Positions 20,920 to 29,202 of a stretch of DNA of 64,000 nt are shown one piece after another. Each line of letters starts with the position of its first letter. Position 1 is the stretch's first letter. Under the pieces are notes generated by a model. That model saw only the letters and a list, made by a program, of their open reading frames with translations, made no database searches and was not told the origin of the DNA. Origin of the DNA: Halomarina halobia (GTDB taxonomy: Archaea; Halobacteriota; Halobacteria; Halobacteriales; Haloarculaceae). Location of the stretch: NCBI RefSeq assembly GCF_029338575.1, contig NZ_CP119992.1:1798001-1862000 (forward strand), read 5' to 3'. A program made the translations under genes and the position numbers.

Positions 20920-21270
20920 ATGGGTCTCATGGACAAGCTGATGGGGGGGACCGGGACGCGAAGCACCGACGAGTACGTCGAGTTGGACCTCGACGACTTC
21001 CACACGGAGTCCGGTACCCCGGGGACGCAGGTCCGCATCGCCAACATCGGCGGGCAGGACGACGTGATCGCCATCAAGGACGCGGTCTACGACGGCGACC
21101 TCGTCATCGCCGACATCACCCGGCACACGACCTCCGACCGGACGATGGAGCACATCACCGACGAACTGAAGCAGGTCGCCCGCGAGGTCGGCGGCGACAT
21201 CGTCCAGAAAGACGACGATCAGATCATCATCACGCCGACGGACGTGACGATCAGTCGGACCAAACTCTAG
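20920..21270 (+). CDS. sepF: SepF cell-division protein
   Basis: A 116-residue protein with an N-terminal amphipathic membrane-binding helix (MGLMDKLMGG), a short linker and a SepF core (about 40-116, including DDVIAIKDAVYDGDLVIADI). SepF anchors FtsZ to the membrane in archaea that use FtsZ, including Haloferax. The start at 20920 gives the expected amphipathic end; a TATA-like AATTATTG lies about 25-32 bases before it. Confidence 0.9.
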   Translation: MGLMDKLMGGTGTRSTDEYVELDLDDFHTESGTPGTQVRIANIGGQDDVIAIKDAVYDGDLVIADITRHTTSDRTMEHITDELKQVAREVGGDIVQKDDDQIIITPTDVTISRTKL

Positions 21271-21299
21271 GCACCCCCGGCGCGCGTTCGGTGGACGTC

Positions 21300-21401
21300 G
21301 TTCTCTCTCGCCTCTCACTCCTCGCTCACCGTTGCTCTCTGCCATCGCTCATCGTTCCTCTCCTCACCGTTCACCGCTCACTGCTCACCGCTCACTGCTC
21401 A
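21300..21401. repeat. pyrimidine-rich imperfect tandem repeats
   Basis: About 100 bases of CT-rich sequence with many CTCAC/CACCG words. The clearest unit, ACCGCTCACTGCTC, occurs twice in tandem (21373-21386 and 21387-21400). It lies in the 215-base spacer between sepF and the ABC transporter operon and does not encode a credible protein. Confidence 0.5.
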
Positions 21402-21453
21402 CGCTCGCCACCATCTCCCCCCTCGCGGCCGGTCGGAACGCCGGCTTCAGCAG

Positions 21454-21461
21454 TCTTATCC
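21454..21461 (+). promoter_or_regulatory. TATA-like box for the ABC exporter operon
   Basis: TCTTATCC lies 25-32 bases before the ATG at 21486. Confidence 0.5.
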
Positions 21462-21485
21462 GACGTCCGCCCCTCGATTTAGACG

Positions 21486-22454
21486 ATGACACAGGCCATC
21501 CGTGTCCGCGACCTCCGCAAGGAGTACGGCGACGTTCGGGCGCTCGATGGACTCTCGCTCGACGTCGAGGAAGGCGAATTCTTCGGCCTGCTCGGCCCCA
21601 ACGGCGCGGGGAAGACGACGTTCATCAACGTCCTGGTCGGCCTCGCGCGCAAGACGGGCGGCACCGCCGAGGTGTTCGGCTACGACGTCGAGTCGGAGTA
21701 CCAGCGGGCGCGCGACGCCGTCGGCCTCGCCCCCCAGGAGTTCAACGTCGATCGCTTCTTCCCCATCATCGAGGTGCTGGAGCACAAGGCGGGGTACCAC
21801 GGCATCCCCCCGAAGGAGGCCCGACGACGCGCGGAGGAGGCCCTGAAGACCGTCGGCATCTACGACAAGCGCGACACGCGCTTCGACTGGCTCTCCGGCG
21901 GGATGAAGCGCCGGTTCGTGATCGCCCGCGCGCTCGTCTCCGACCCCGACCTGCTCATCCTCGACGAGCCGACGGCGGGCGTGGACGTGGAGCTGCGCCG
22001 CGACCTCTGGGACCTCGTCCGGCGGCTCAACGACGAGGGGACGACGATCCTCCTCACGACGCACTACATCGAGGAGGCAGAGCGCCTCTGCGACCGCGTC
22101 GCGATCGTGGACGACGGCCGCCGCGTGGAGGTGGCGACGCCCGACGAGCTCAGGGCGCGCAGCACCGACGAACTCGAGATCACGCTCGCGTCGGTACCGA
22201 CCTCGCTGCCCGAGTTCGACTACGAGGACGTCGCGAGCGTGCGCGTCGAGGGCGACACGGTCCGCATCCGCGCGGTCGGCGCGGGCCGCCTCGCGCCGGA
22301 CGTGCTCCGCGACCTGGACCGCGCGGACGAGCGCGTCGTGGACGTGAGCATCCGGCGCGCCTCGCTGGAGGAGGTGTTCGTCGAGCTGACCCGACAGGAC
22401 GACGAGGAGGACCGCGAGGCCGAGACGGAGGCCGGTGCGGAGGTGATCGCGTGA
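21486..22454 (+). CDS. ABC transporter ATP-binding protein (DrrA/NatA type)
   Basis: A 322-residue ATPase with Walker A GPNGAGKTT (37-45), Q-loop in APQEFNVD, signature LSGGMKRR, Walker B LLILDEPTAGVD and switch His in LLTTHYIEEAERL. The C-terminal ~100 residues form the extra domain of DrrA-like exporters. It energises the ABC-2 permease encoded next, overlapping it by 4 bases (GTGA). Likely exports a drug, lipid or ion; substrate unknown. Confidence 0.9.
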   Translation: MTQAIRVRDLRKEYGDVRALDGLSLDVEEGEFFGLLGPNGAGKTTFINVLVGLARKTGGTAEVFGYDVESEYQRARDAVGLAPQEFNVDRFFPIIEVLEHKAGYHGIPPKEARRRAEEALKTVGIYDKRDTRFDWLSGGMKRRFVIARALVSDPDLLILDEPTAGVDVELRRDLWDLVRRLNDEGTTILLTTHYIEEAERLCDRVAIVDDGRRVEVATPDELRARSTDELEITLASVPTSLPEFDYEDVASVRVEGDTVRIRAVGAGRLAPDVLRDLDRADERVVDVSIRRASLEEVFVELTRQDDEEDREAETEAGAEVIA

Positions 22455-23236
22455 GTTCGCTCCTCTGCGGCGCCTCGACGACCGGGTTCCGGTCGCTGCT
22501 TCGCCGCGAGATCCTGCGGTTCGTCCGCCGGCCGCGCAACACGTTCCTCCCGCCGGTGATCACCAACGTGCTCTACTTCTCGGTGTTCGGCGTCATCCTC
22601 GGCTCGCGACTCTCGGGCGTCAGCGGCGACTTCGGCTACGTCGAGTTCGTCCTCCCCGGGCTCGTCGTCCTCGGGATCGTGTCGAACGCCTTCGAGAACG
22701 CCTCGTTCTCCATCTTCCACGGCCGCTGGAACGAGTACATCCACGAGACGCTCACCTCGCCCCTGTCGTACACGTCGATGGTGCTCGCGTACGTCCTCTC
22801 GAGCGCGCTGCGCGGCCTGCTCGTCGGCGCGCTCATCTACGCCGTCGGCTACCTGTTCGCGCCGGTCGTCCCCGCGCGGCCGTTCTACCTGCTCGCGTTC
22901 GCCGTCGTCGTCCCCACGCTGTTCGCGGGGCTTGGCGTCATCGGCGGCCTCTGGGCGCGCGACTTCGATTACCTGACCGTGCTCACCCAGTTCATCCTCC
23001 GGCCGCTGGTCTTCTTCGGCGGGGTGTTCTACTCCCTGTCGGTACTCCCCGAGCCGTTTCTGACCCTCTCGCTGCTCGATCCGCTGGTCTACATGGTCGA
23101 CGGCGTGCGGTACGGCGTCCTCGGCTACGCCGAGCTCGACCCGAACCTCTCGCTCGCGGTGCTGACGGCGATGACTGTCGCCGTGCTGCTGCTAGACGTC
23201 TACCTCTTCGAGAAGGGGTACGGACTGGTGGACTAG
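22451..23236 (+). CDS. ABC-2 type transporter permease
   Basis: A 261-residue protein with six hydrophobic segments and the ABC-2 pattern (FVRRPRNTFLPPVITNVLYF, then FFGGVFYSLSVLPEPFLTLSLLDPLVYMVDGVRYG). It starts at a GTG that overlaps the stop of the ATPase gene. Together they form a two-gene exporter of the DrrAB/NatAB kind. A longer upstream frame in the same phase is out of frame with the real ATPase gene and is not coding. Confidence 0.9.
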   Translation: MSSLLCGASTTGFRSLLRREILRFVRRPRNTFLPPVITNVLYFSVFGVILGSRLSGVSGDFGYVEFVLPGLVVLGIVSNAFENASFSIFHGRWNEYIHETLTSPLSYTSMVLAYVLSSALRGLLVGALIYAVGYLFAPVVPARPFYLLAFAVVVPTLFAGLGVIGGLWARDFDYLTVLTQFILRPLVFFGGVFYSLSVLPEPFLTLSLLDPLVYMVDGVRYGVLGYAELDPNLSLAVLTAMTVAVLLLDVYLFEKGYGLVD

Positions 23237-23613
23237 ACGTCGGGCGCGTCGTCCTGGACGGCGTTCTTCATGGACTCGCGCCGACTCTTCGCGTCGCGAC
23301 CGGTGCACTCGAGGAGGAAGTCGTTCTTGAGCGAGACGGCCTCGCCGGCGGCTTCGAGTTCGTCCGGCGAGAGTTCGGTCGGGTCGGCCTCCTCGAACTC
23401 GACCGCGAGCTTGTCCTTCTTGCCGCTGTACTCGACGGCACCGGCGACGATGCGCGTGAACACCGGATTCGACGGCTCGTCGACGACGTAGAGGTCGCTC
23501 CCCTTGAACTCCTCGGTCCCCGTGACCGGACCGAACATCTCCTCTATCTTCGCCTTCAGGTCCGGTACGCGCTCTTCGAGGTGTTCGCCTCGGCGCATCT
23601 TGTACTCTCGCAT
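23233..23613 (-). CDS. conserved haloarchaeal protein (DUF5611-like)
   Basis: A 126-residue soluble alpha/beta protein starting MREYKMRRGEHLEERVPDL. It resembles the DUF5611 family (PH-like fold) found in haloarchaea; function unknown. The ATG at 23613 is supported by a TATA box 24-31 bases upstream, whereas the upstream extension is basic and non-conserved in character. It converges on the ABC permease with a 4-base overlap. Confidence 0.75.
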   Translation of the reverse strand: MREYKMRRGEHLEERVPDLKAKIEEMFGPVTGTEEFKGSDLYVVDEPSNPVFTRIVAGAVEYSGKKDKLAVEFEEADPTELSPDELEAAGEAVSLKNDFLLECTGRDAKSRRESMKNAVQDDAPDV

Positions 23614-23636
23614 AGACGTGTGGTGGGCGAGCGGAG

Positions 23637-23644
23637 GTTTATTG
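23637..23644 (-). promoter_or_regulatory. TATA box for the DUF5611-like gene
   Basis: CAATAAAC on the minus strand lies 24-31 bases before the ATG at 23613. Confidence 0.55.
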
Positions 23645-24400
23645 ATTCCGTTCAGCCTCGCGGAGGTACCCCGTTCGACAGGACGGACACGCATCGCCCC
23701 GCCTGAGGGAGGTCTCGAACGCCTCGACGGCGTAGCCACAGGAGTCGCAGGCGTACGCCGCGTCCCGCGCGGAGGTGGGTTCGGCCGCGGGCTCGACGCC
23801 GGGAGCGAGGTCGTCGTCCGGGTCGTCCCCCTCGCCCGCTCCCGCGCCGACCGCCTCGGCGACGGTGGGACCCGCGTCCTCGGGTTCCTCCGGGCCGTCG
23901 AGCAGTTCGTCGGGGTTCCACGGCCGGTAGTCGTGCCCGGACTCGGCGGGCCACTCGCCGTAGCCGCGCTCGTCGGGACCGTCGGTCAGGATGATCGCGT
24001 CCTCCTCCTCGGGATCGGGGCGCTCGTCCGGGTCGGTCGGAGACGGGGCGACGTCCTCGGACGCCGCCTCCGGAACCGCCTCCGCCGCGTCGGCCTCCCC
24101 GTCCGCGTCGGCCTCCCCGTCCGCGTCGGCCTCCCCGTCCGCGTCGGCCTCCCCGTCCGCGGGGGTGCGGGTCTCCGCACCGGGGGCGTCGGAGGCCCCG
24201 GACGGCGGGAGATCGACCTCGTCCTCGTCGACGACGGCCGTGATCTCGGTGTTCTCCGAGAGCACGCGCTCCGCGCCGCAGCGCTCGCAGACGACCACCT
24301 CCCGAACGGACGTGACGACCTCGCTCCCGCGCTCTTCGCGCTCGCGCAGGACGTCGGGCTCGCCGAACTCGTGTCCGAGGAGCGAACATGTGAGAGCCAT
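23639..24400 (-). CDS. acidic two-zinc-ribbon protein with internal repeat
   Basis: A 253-residue protein with a zinc-ribbon half at the N-terminus (CSLLGHEFGEP... VVCERCGAERV) and a full ribbon at the C-terminus (CDSCGYAVEAFETSLRRGDACPSCRTGYL). The ~150 residues between are Asp/Glu/Ala/Pro-rich and disordered, containing four tandem copies of DGEADA. The architecture suggests a nucleic-acid or protein adaptor; no function is known to me. It is divergent from an HTH gene. Confidence 0.7.
   Translation of the reverse strand: MALTCSLLGHEFGEPDVLREREERGSEVVTSVREVVVCERCGAERVLSENTEITAVVDEDEVDLPPSGASDAPGAETRTPADGEADADGEADADGEADADGEADAAEAVPEAASEDVAPSPTDPDERPDPEEEDAIILTDGPDERGYGEWPAESGHDYRPWNPDELLDGPEEPEDAGPTVAEAVGAGAGEGDDPDDDLAPGVEPAAEPTSARDAAYACDSCGYAVEAFETSLRRGDACPSCRTGYLREAERNQ
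24087..24158 (-). repeat. four perfect 18-bp tandem repeats within the zinc-ribbon gene
   Basis: The unit GCGTCGGCCTCCCCGTCC (plus strand) occurs four times without change and encodes the repeated hexapeptide DGEADA. The lack of synonymous changes points to recent expansion by slippage or unequal exchange. Confidence 0.9.
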
Positions 24401-24497
24401 TGTGGGGAACTACCGCGTCCCAAGTATAAGCGTACTGTCCTCCGGGCGGCGTTCGCGCGGGGCACAGGTTAAGAGCCACCGCGTGCTACCGACGGCT

Positions 24498-24794
24498 ATG
24501 CGTGCCAAGCGGGAGTTCCGCAACCGCGACGAGACGCAGGTCGCGGTGCTCGACGCCCTCGTCGAGCGCGGAAGCGAGGGGATGACCGTCCTCGAACTCC
24601 GGACGCGCGTCGACGCCGAGATAGACGCGCTCGACGAGGCGCTCCGGGCGCTGAAGGCCGACGGCCTCATCGAGACCGACACCCGCTCGAACGATCAGGT
24701 GGTCCTCGTCCCGGCGGCCCGCGTCGTCCCCGACGGCGACGAGGACGACCCGCCGTCGCTGTTCGAGCGCCTCCGCGAGCGCCTCCCCTTCTGA
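24498..24794 (+). CDS. small winged-helix DNA-binding-like protein
   Basis: A 98-residue protein: MRAKREFRNRDETQVAVLDALVERG followed by a helix-turn-helix pattern (EGMTVLELRTRVDAEIDALDEALRALKADGLIETD). The shape matches winged-helix regulators that are widespread in haloarchaea. A GGTTAAG box about 27-33 bases upstream of the ATG fits. Target genes unknown; the divergent zinc-ribbon gene is the nearest candidate. Confidence 0.7.
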   Translation: MRAKREFRNRDETQVAVLDALVERGSEGMTVLELRTRVDAEIDALDEALRALKADGLIETDTRSNDQVVLVPAARVVPDGDEDDPPSLFERLRERLPF

Positions 24795-24882
24795 TCCCGT
24801 CGGGCGCATCGCGCCCGGTCGATCCCGCGCCGATCCCGCGGGGACCGCAGAGGTCATGGGCCGTCGCGGCCAACTCGAAGCG

Positions 24883-25971
24883 ATGACTGTCATCGAGGAC
24901 GTGCACGCCGACCACGGCGCGACGTTCGTCGAGCGCGGCGGGCGGCGCGTGGTCGCCACCTACGGCCGCACCGAGCGCACCCACCGCGCGGTGCGCAACG
25001 GGGTCGGCGTCGTCGAACTCGGCTCCGGGGTCGTCGAGGTGACCGGCGAGGATCGCGTCGAGTTCGTCGACAACGCCGTCTCGAACCGCGTCCCCGACGA
25101 GGACGGCCGCGGCGCGTACTGCCTCCTGCTCGACCCGCAGGGCGGTATCGAGGCCGACCTCTACGCGTACAACGCCGGCGAGCGCCTGCTCCTGTTCTGC
25201 CCGCCCGACCGCGCGGCCCCCATCGCCGACGACTGGCGCGGGAAGACGTTCATCCAGGACGTCTCGATCCGCGTCGCCACCGACGACCTCGCCGTCTTCG
25301 GCGTTCACGGCCCCAGGGCTACCGAGAAGATCGCGAGCGTCCTCAACCGCGCCGGCGCGCCCGAACCCGCGCTCACCTTCGTCCGCGGGTCGATGGGCGA
25401 CGCCGGCGTCACCGTGATCGCGGGCGACGGCCTCGCGGGCGAGGAGGGTTACGAGGTGATCTGCGCCGCGGACGCCGCCGAGTCGGTGTTCGACACGCTC
25501 GTCAACCACGGGATGAACGCCGTCCCCTTCGGCTACGAGACGTGGGACTCGCTCACCCTCGAGGCCGGCACCCCCCTCTACGAGACGGAACTCCGCGGGC
25601 GGGTCCCCAACGTCGCGGGCGTCCGCAACGCCCTCGACTTCGAGAAGGGCTGCTACGTCGGCCAGGAGGTCGTCTCGCGCGTCGAGAACCGCGGACGGCC
25701 CTCGAAGCGCCTCGTCGGCCTCGCGTGCGACGCCGTCCCCGAACCCGGCGCGGCCGTCCTCTCGGGCGACTCGGCGGTCGGCGAGGTCACCCGGGGCACG
25801 GAGGGACCGAGCTACGGCGGGCCGATCGCGCTCGCCTACGTCCCGTTCGACTTCGACGGCGACCCGACGGTGCGGATCGACGGCGAGGAACGCGACGCGC
25901 GGACGGTCGCCCTGCCGTTCGTCGAGGGGAGCGCGCGCTCGGCGCGGCTGCCGACGTACCTAGACGGGTAA
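24883..25971 (+). CDS. GcvT-like folate-binding protein (YgfZ/aminomethyltransferase family)
   Basis: A 362-residue protein of the GcvT fold, with the YgfZ signature KGCYVGQEVVSRVENRG near residue 262 whose cysteine marks the iron-sulfur-cluster repair branch rather than true glycine-cleavage T protein. YgfZ proteins use folate to help maintain Fe-S enzymes. The start was set at MTVIEDVHADHG (24883), nine codons after an earlier ATG. No gcvH or gcvP gene is adjacent, which supports the YgfZ reading. Confidence 0.8.
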   Translation: MTVIEDVHADHGATFVERGGRRVVATYGRTERTHRAVRNGVGVVELGSGVVEVTGEDRVEFVDNAVSNRVPDEDGRGAYCLLLDPQGGIEADLYAYNAGERLLLFCPPDRAAPIADDWRGKTFIQDVSIRVATDDLAVFGVHGPRATEKIASVLNRAGAPEPALTFVRGSMGDAGVTVIAGDGLAGEEGYEVICAADAAESVFDTLVNHGMNAVPFGYETWDSLTLEAGTPLYETELRGRVPNVAGVRNALDFEKGCYVGQEVVSRVENRGRPSKRLVGLACDAVPEPGAAVLSGDSAVGEVTRGTEGPSYGGPIALAYVPFDFDGDPTVRIDGEERDARTVALPFVEGSARSARLPTYLDG

Positions 25972-26028
25972 GCCGAGGAAACGCCGGCGAACGACGCGGA
26001 GAACCGATGCGGAGGCACGTCAGTCGTA

Positions 26029-26535
26029 CTATCGCCGTTCCGGGTCGTCGGTTGTCGCGTCGCTCCCCCGCCGGGGCCACCCCGCCAGCCGGAACAGGAG
26101 GAGGTCGAGCAGGGCGAACAGACCGCCGACGAGGCCCCCGACGACGAGGGCGACCGCGACGCCGATCCCCGCGACGAGCACGAGCGCGACGAACTCGCCC
26201 TCGGCGATCAACCGCGGGCCGAGCAGAACGAGCACGAGCGCGAGCAGGAAGCAGACGCCGTTGACGCCGCCCCAGAGGAGCCCCTGTTTAAGGAGCGCGA
26301 GGCGGTCGACGCCCCCGCCGACTGTCGCCCGCGCGAGGACGGCCCGCGCCGTCCACCACGTCGTCGCCCAGAGGACGAGATAGAGCGCGAGTCCCGTGAC
26401 GGTGTCGAGCCCCCGGAGGAGGTCACCGAGCGGCGCGGCGACGTGGAGCAGCGCGACGAGTGCCGCGACCAGGAACGCGACGTGGAACGTGCCGAACGCC
26501 CAGACGAGGAGCGGGTCGGGGGCGCGCTCACCCAT
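26029..26535 (-). CDS. membrane protein with four to five helices
   Basis: A 168-residue hydrophobic protein with helices at about 12-33, 44-62, 86-106 and 115-150, and a charged tail (PRRGSDATTDDPERR). I do not recognise a characterised family. It overlaps the end of the upstream CopD-like gene by 8 bases, so the pair is an operon and probably works together in the membrane. Confidence 0.7.
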   Translation of the reverse strand: MGERAPDPLLVWAFGTFHVAFLVAALVALLHVAAPLGDLLRGLDTVTGLALYLVLWATTWWTARAVLARATVGGGVDRLALLKQGLLWGGVNGVCFLLALVLVLLGPRLIAEGEFVALVLVAGIGVAVALVVGGLVGGLFALLDLLLFRLAGWPRRGSDATTDDPERR

Positions 26536-26989
26536 GCGCGAGCACCTCCGCCAGTCCGAGCACCCCCGTCAGGTAGAGCGCCGTCGCGCCGTAGCCCCGT
26601 CGGAGCGTCCGCACCCGCCTTCCGGTCGCGCCGGCCGCCTCGTCGCATCGAGCGACGAGGAGCGTCCGCGGGACCGCCGCGAGGAGGAGTCCGAGAACGC
26701 CCGCGAGCTTCACCGTCAGGGCGAGCCCCCACGCGGAGTCGCTCGGCGGGAGGCCCGGCGCGAGCGCGCCCAGGTTCCCCACGCCGGTCATCACCGCGAC
26801 GCCCGCGGCCCCCCAGAACAGCCGCTCGTACCCCGCGGCGACGGCTACCGCGTACTCACCGTACCGCTCTCGTCGTTCCACCTCGCCGATCCGCCGGAGA
26901 GACACCCACGCGAGGACGGCCCCGCCGAGCAGGAGCGCCACGCTGAGGACGTGCAGCCAGCGGATCGCGAGGTGGATCGGGAAAACCAT
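26528..26989 (-). CDS. CopD-like membrane protein
   Basis: A 153-residue protein with four hydrophobic helices. IHLAIRWLHVLSVALLLGGAVLAW with its histidines and the later LALTVKLAGVLGLLLAAVPRTLLV resemble the copper-resistance CopD/YebZ superfamily and cytochrome-like membrane proteins. Metal binding is inferred only. The start at 26989 follows a TATA box; the longer frame upstream runs into the promoter. Confidence 0.6.
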   Translation of the reverse strand: MVFPIHLAIRWLHVLSVALLLGGAVLAWVSLRRIGEVERRERYGEYAVAVAAGYERLFWGAAGVAVMTGVGNLGALAPGLPPSDSAWGLALTVKLAGVLGLLLAAVPRTLLVARCDEAAGATGRRVRTLRRGYGATALYLTGVLGLAEVLAHG

Positions 26990-27011
26990 CGCTCGAACGT
27001 CAAATGAGGGA

Positions 27012-27021
27012 GGTAATAAAG
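27012..27021 (-). promoter_or_regulatory. TATA box for the CopD-like operon
   Basis: CTTTATTACC on the minus strand ends 23 bases before the ATG at 26989. Confidence 0.55.
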
Positions 27022-27155
27022 CCGCGCGTGGGAGTCGGCTGGAGCGCGTCGATCGCGGGGCGCGGCCGTCCGCCGCCGACCCGGACGTGTCTATCTGGTT
27101 GATCGTCGCGTTCGACGGAAAGACGTATGCCGGCACGACCGCGAGCGTCGCTCGG

Positions 27156-27752
27156 ATGCGACGCTTCGCCCTCCCCGCGCTCGCGGTCGCCGCGCTCGTC
27201 CTCCTCGCCGGATGCAACGTCGGCCCCGGCGGCGACGGGAACGTGACGGTTCCGGCGGTGACGCCCGCGGACGTGCCGACCGATACGCCGGCCGAAGAAC
27301 CCCCGAATACGCCAGTCGCGGACCGGGAGGGCGTCGCGATCCTGGAGAACCGGGGGGCGGACCGCTACGACGTCGAGGTGTACACGCTCGCGCCCTCGGT
27401 CGAGCGGGTCAACGTCCGCTACCGGAACGGGACGAGGGCGACGCGGGTCGTTCCGAACGACACCGTCGCGAGCGTGATAGGGAACGTCAGCCTGGTGACG
27501 CCGAACCGATCCCTCGACTCGGGGGCGTACGCGCTCGACGCCGGACAAACCCTCCCTGTGCGCCTCGGCCCGCCGCTAGACGACTACGCGGTGTTCTACG
27601 CGATCTACGCCGAGGGCTACCACGAGGGGGAGACGCCGGTGCGGTACGGGATCGCCCGGTGCGCCGACGGGACGACGCTCCGGCGCGCGTCGGTCGCGAT
27701 CACCGACGAGAACGTCGACGCGAACGTGACGTGCGAACCGGCGTCTAGCTGA
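27156..27752 (+). CDS. secreted lipoprotein of unknown function
   Basis: A 198-residue lipoprotein. MRRFALPALAVAALVLLAGCN is a signal with lipobox LAGC; a Thr/Pro-rich linker (about 30-60) leads to a beta-rich domain (GVAILENRGADRYDVEVYTL onward) with two cysteines near the end. The start at the ATG directly before the signal was chosen over GTG 27087, which would place a polar extension before it. Probably anchored on the outer face; ligand unknown. Confidence 0.75.
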   Translation: MRRFALPALAVAALVLLAGCNVGPGGDGNVTVPAVTPADVPTDTPAEEPPNTPVADREGVAILENRGADRYDVEVYTLAPSVERVNVRYRNGTRATRVVPNDTVASVIGNVSLVTPNRSLDSGAYALDAGQTLPVRLGPPLDDYAVFYAIYAEGYHEGETPVRYGIARCADGTTLRRASVAITDENVDANVTCEPASS

Positions 27753-28223
27753 TCCATTGGGTTGTTCGACGAAGGAGATCAACGTCTCTGTCGTCGTACC
27801 GCGAGCGAGGCGCGAAGCGCCGAGCGAACGGCTCGTTTTGGTCCTTCCAGACCCGCACGCAGGTCTGGAAGCCTGCGAGACGCGCAGTGTCTCGGAATGG
27901 AGATTTCGGTACGGGGGTAGACGAGGGGAACGGAGCGACGATCCGACTCGACGATGGGAAACACGTCCTGCGATACGGACACCGATCTACCCGAACGGTA
28001 GCGGTCGGGACCTCCCTACGTGCGCGCTCCTTGGAATCGACCGAGCGGTGCCGAGACGCGAGCGGTTCGGCGGGAGCGAGGGAGATTCCGCTTTTTGGTC
28101 CGCCGATGGACTCGCTTCGCTCGTCCATCGAGCTCCCCCTCGATCGCTGCCGCTCCCTCGCGGGAACAGATTTTGGTATGGGGTTCGACGAGGCGCACGG
28201 AGCGCGCCGAGGAGGACCCCGTT
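27753..28223. other. 471-base non-coding spacer with several perfect hairpins
   Basis: Open frames exist on both strands but none has haloarchaeal acidic composition or family resemblance. Perfect inverted repeats are CTTCCAGACC/GGTCTGGAAG (27844-27853, 27862-27871), CGAGAC/GTCTCG (27876-27881, 27889-27894) and CGATGGAC/GTCCATCG (28104-28111, 28123-28130). The phrase TTTTGGTCC occurs twice, near 27835 and 28092, each just after a hairpin-like GC-rich stretch. Confidence 0.6.
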
Positions 28224-28703
28224 CTAAAAGGTGGCGTTGTAGAGTTCGTCCCCGACGTGGTGGAGCGACTCGATCACCTTCCCGGAGTCCCCGGTGAGGT
28301 CGTCGCCGTCCTCCAGCGCGCGCCCGACGGCGAGGACCTTCCCGTGGGTCTCCTCGGCGATGGCGACCAGATCGCCCGCCTCGATGTCCCCGTCCGCCTC
28401 GGTGATGCCGGGGCGCATCACGTCCGCGCCGTCGGAGACGAACGAGACCGCGCCCGCGTCCACGGTGACGAGGTGGTGCTCCGGGGGGAACTCGTTGGCC
28501 CCGCGGACGGTGAGGAACGGTTCGTCGTCGAAGTAGACGACTGCGGGGTCGCCGTCGACGAGCACGAGGTCCGTGTCGTGGTCGACGAACTCGACGCGCT
28601 CGAAGGAGTCGCCGTCGAGGTCGACGCCGAGGCCGTCGGCGAGCGTCTCCTTCACGCGCTCGATCTCGTCGCTGCGGAGGTGGTGACGGGACTTGACCTG
28701 CAT
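28224..28703 (-). CDS. PUA-domain RNA-binding protein
   Basis: A 159-residue protein starting MQVKSRHHLRSDEIERVKE, with an N-terminal pre-PUA region and a C-terminal PUA domain (about 78-155, containing VDAGAVSFVSDGADVMRPGI and GDLVAIAEETHGKVLAVGRA). This is the layout of the archaeal relatives of MCT-1/Tma20, which bind RNA near the ribosome. The ATG at 28703 is supported by a TATA box 24-32 bases upstream. Confidence 0.85.
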   Translation of the reverse strand: MQVKSRHHLRSDEIERVKETLADGLGVDLDGDSFERVEFVDHDTDLVLVDGDPAVVYFDDEPFLTVRGANEFPPEHHLVTVDAGAVSFVSDGADVMRPGITEADGDIEAGDLVAIAEETHGKVLAVGRALEDGDDLTGDSGKVIESLHHVGDELYNATF

Positions 28704-28726
28704 GAGGGGGTGTGCGGGTGCCGGAA

Positions 28727-28735
28727 AGATAAACC
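28727..28735 (-). promoter_or_regulatory. TATA box for the PUA-protein gene
   Basis: GGTTTATCT on the minus strand lies 24-32 bases before the ATG at 28703. Confidence 0.55.
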
Positions 28736-28839
28736 GCCCGGCGACCCGCGAGGTCGCCACCGGAGGAGTGGGGGCACCTCACATACTCTCATATACCAGC
28801 GAAAAGGGATAAGTGACAGCGAGCGAAGGTGCAGGTAGG

Positions 28840-29142
28840 ATGTGGGGCACGCGAAACGGCGAGAACGGCGGCGTCGTCTGTGTCGCCTGCGGGCAGACCG
28901 TCCGGCGATCCGCCGCGCGCGAGTACGACAAGGAGGGCGACCGGTGGTCGCGCCGCGGGAAGACGTTCGAGTACCTCTGTAAGCGCTGTCACCGCGAGCT
29001 GTGTCACCAGCCGCGCAACGAACTGGAGGACCTGCTCGTCGACATCGAGCGGGAGGGACGACAGGAACAGCGGGACTTCCTTCGGCGGTACAACGAGATC
29101 GTCGAGGAGCGGTACGGGTCGCTCGAAGAGCGTGGGCGATAG
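28840..29142 (+). CDS. small zinc-finger protein
   Basis: A 100-residue protein with one likely zinc site: CVACG (about 14-18) and CKRCHRELCH (about 48-57), followed by a long charged helix (NELEDLLVDIEREGRQEQRD onward). It resembles small haloarchaeal zinc-finger proteins of unknown function. Start set at ATG 28840. It lies 60 bases before the RNB ribonuclease gene on the same strand, so cotranscription is plausible. Confidence 0.7.
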   Translation: MWGTRNGENGGVVCVACGQTVRRSAAREYDKEGDRWSRRGKTFEYLCKRCHRELCHQPRNELEDLLVDIEREGRQEQRDFLRRYNEIVEERYGSLEERGR

Positions 29143-29202
29143 GCCGTTCGTCCGGTTCGCCGACCCCGACACGACTAACTGCGTTCTTCACTTAGCGCCG
29201 CT

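Noticed and set aside
24087..24158. Regular 18-bp repeats as a CRISPR array
   Set aside because: No spacers separate the units, and they lie inside a coding frame as a DGEADA peptide repeat.
27757..28227. 156-residue plus-strand frame in the hairpin-rich spacer
   Set aside because: Composition is basic and repetitive, codon positions lack the usual third-base GC bias, and palindromes run through it.
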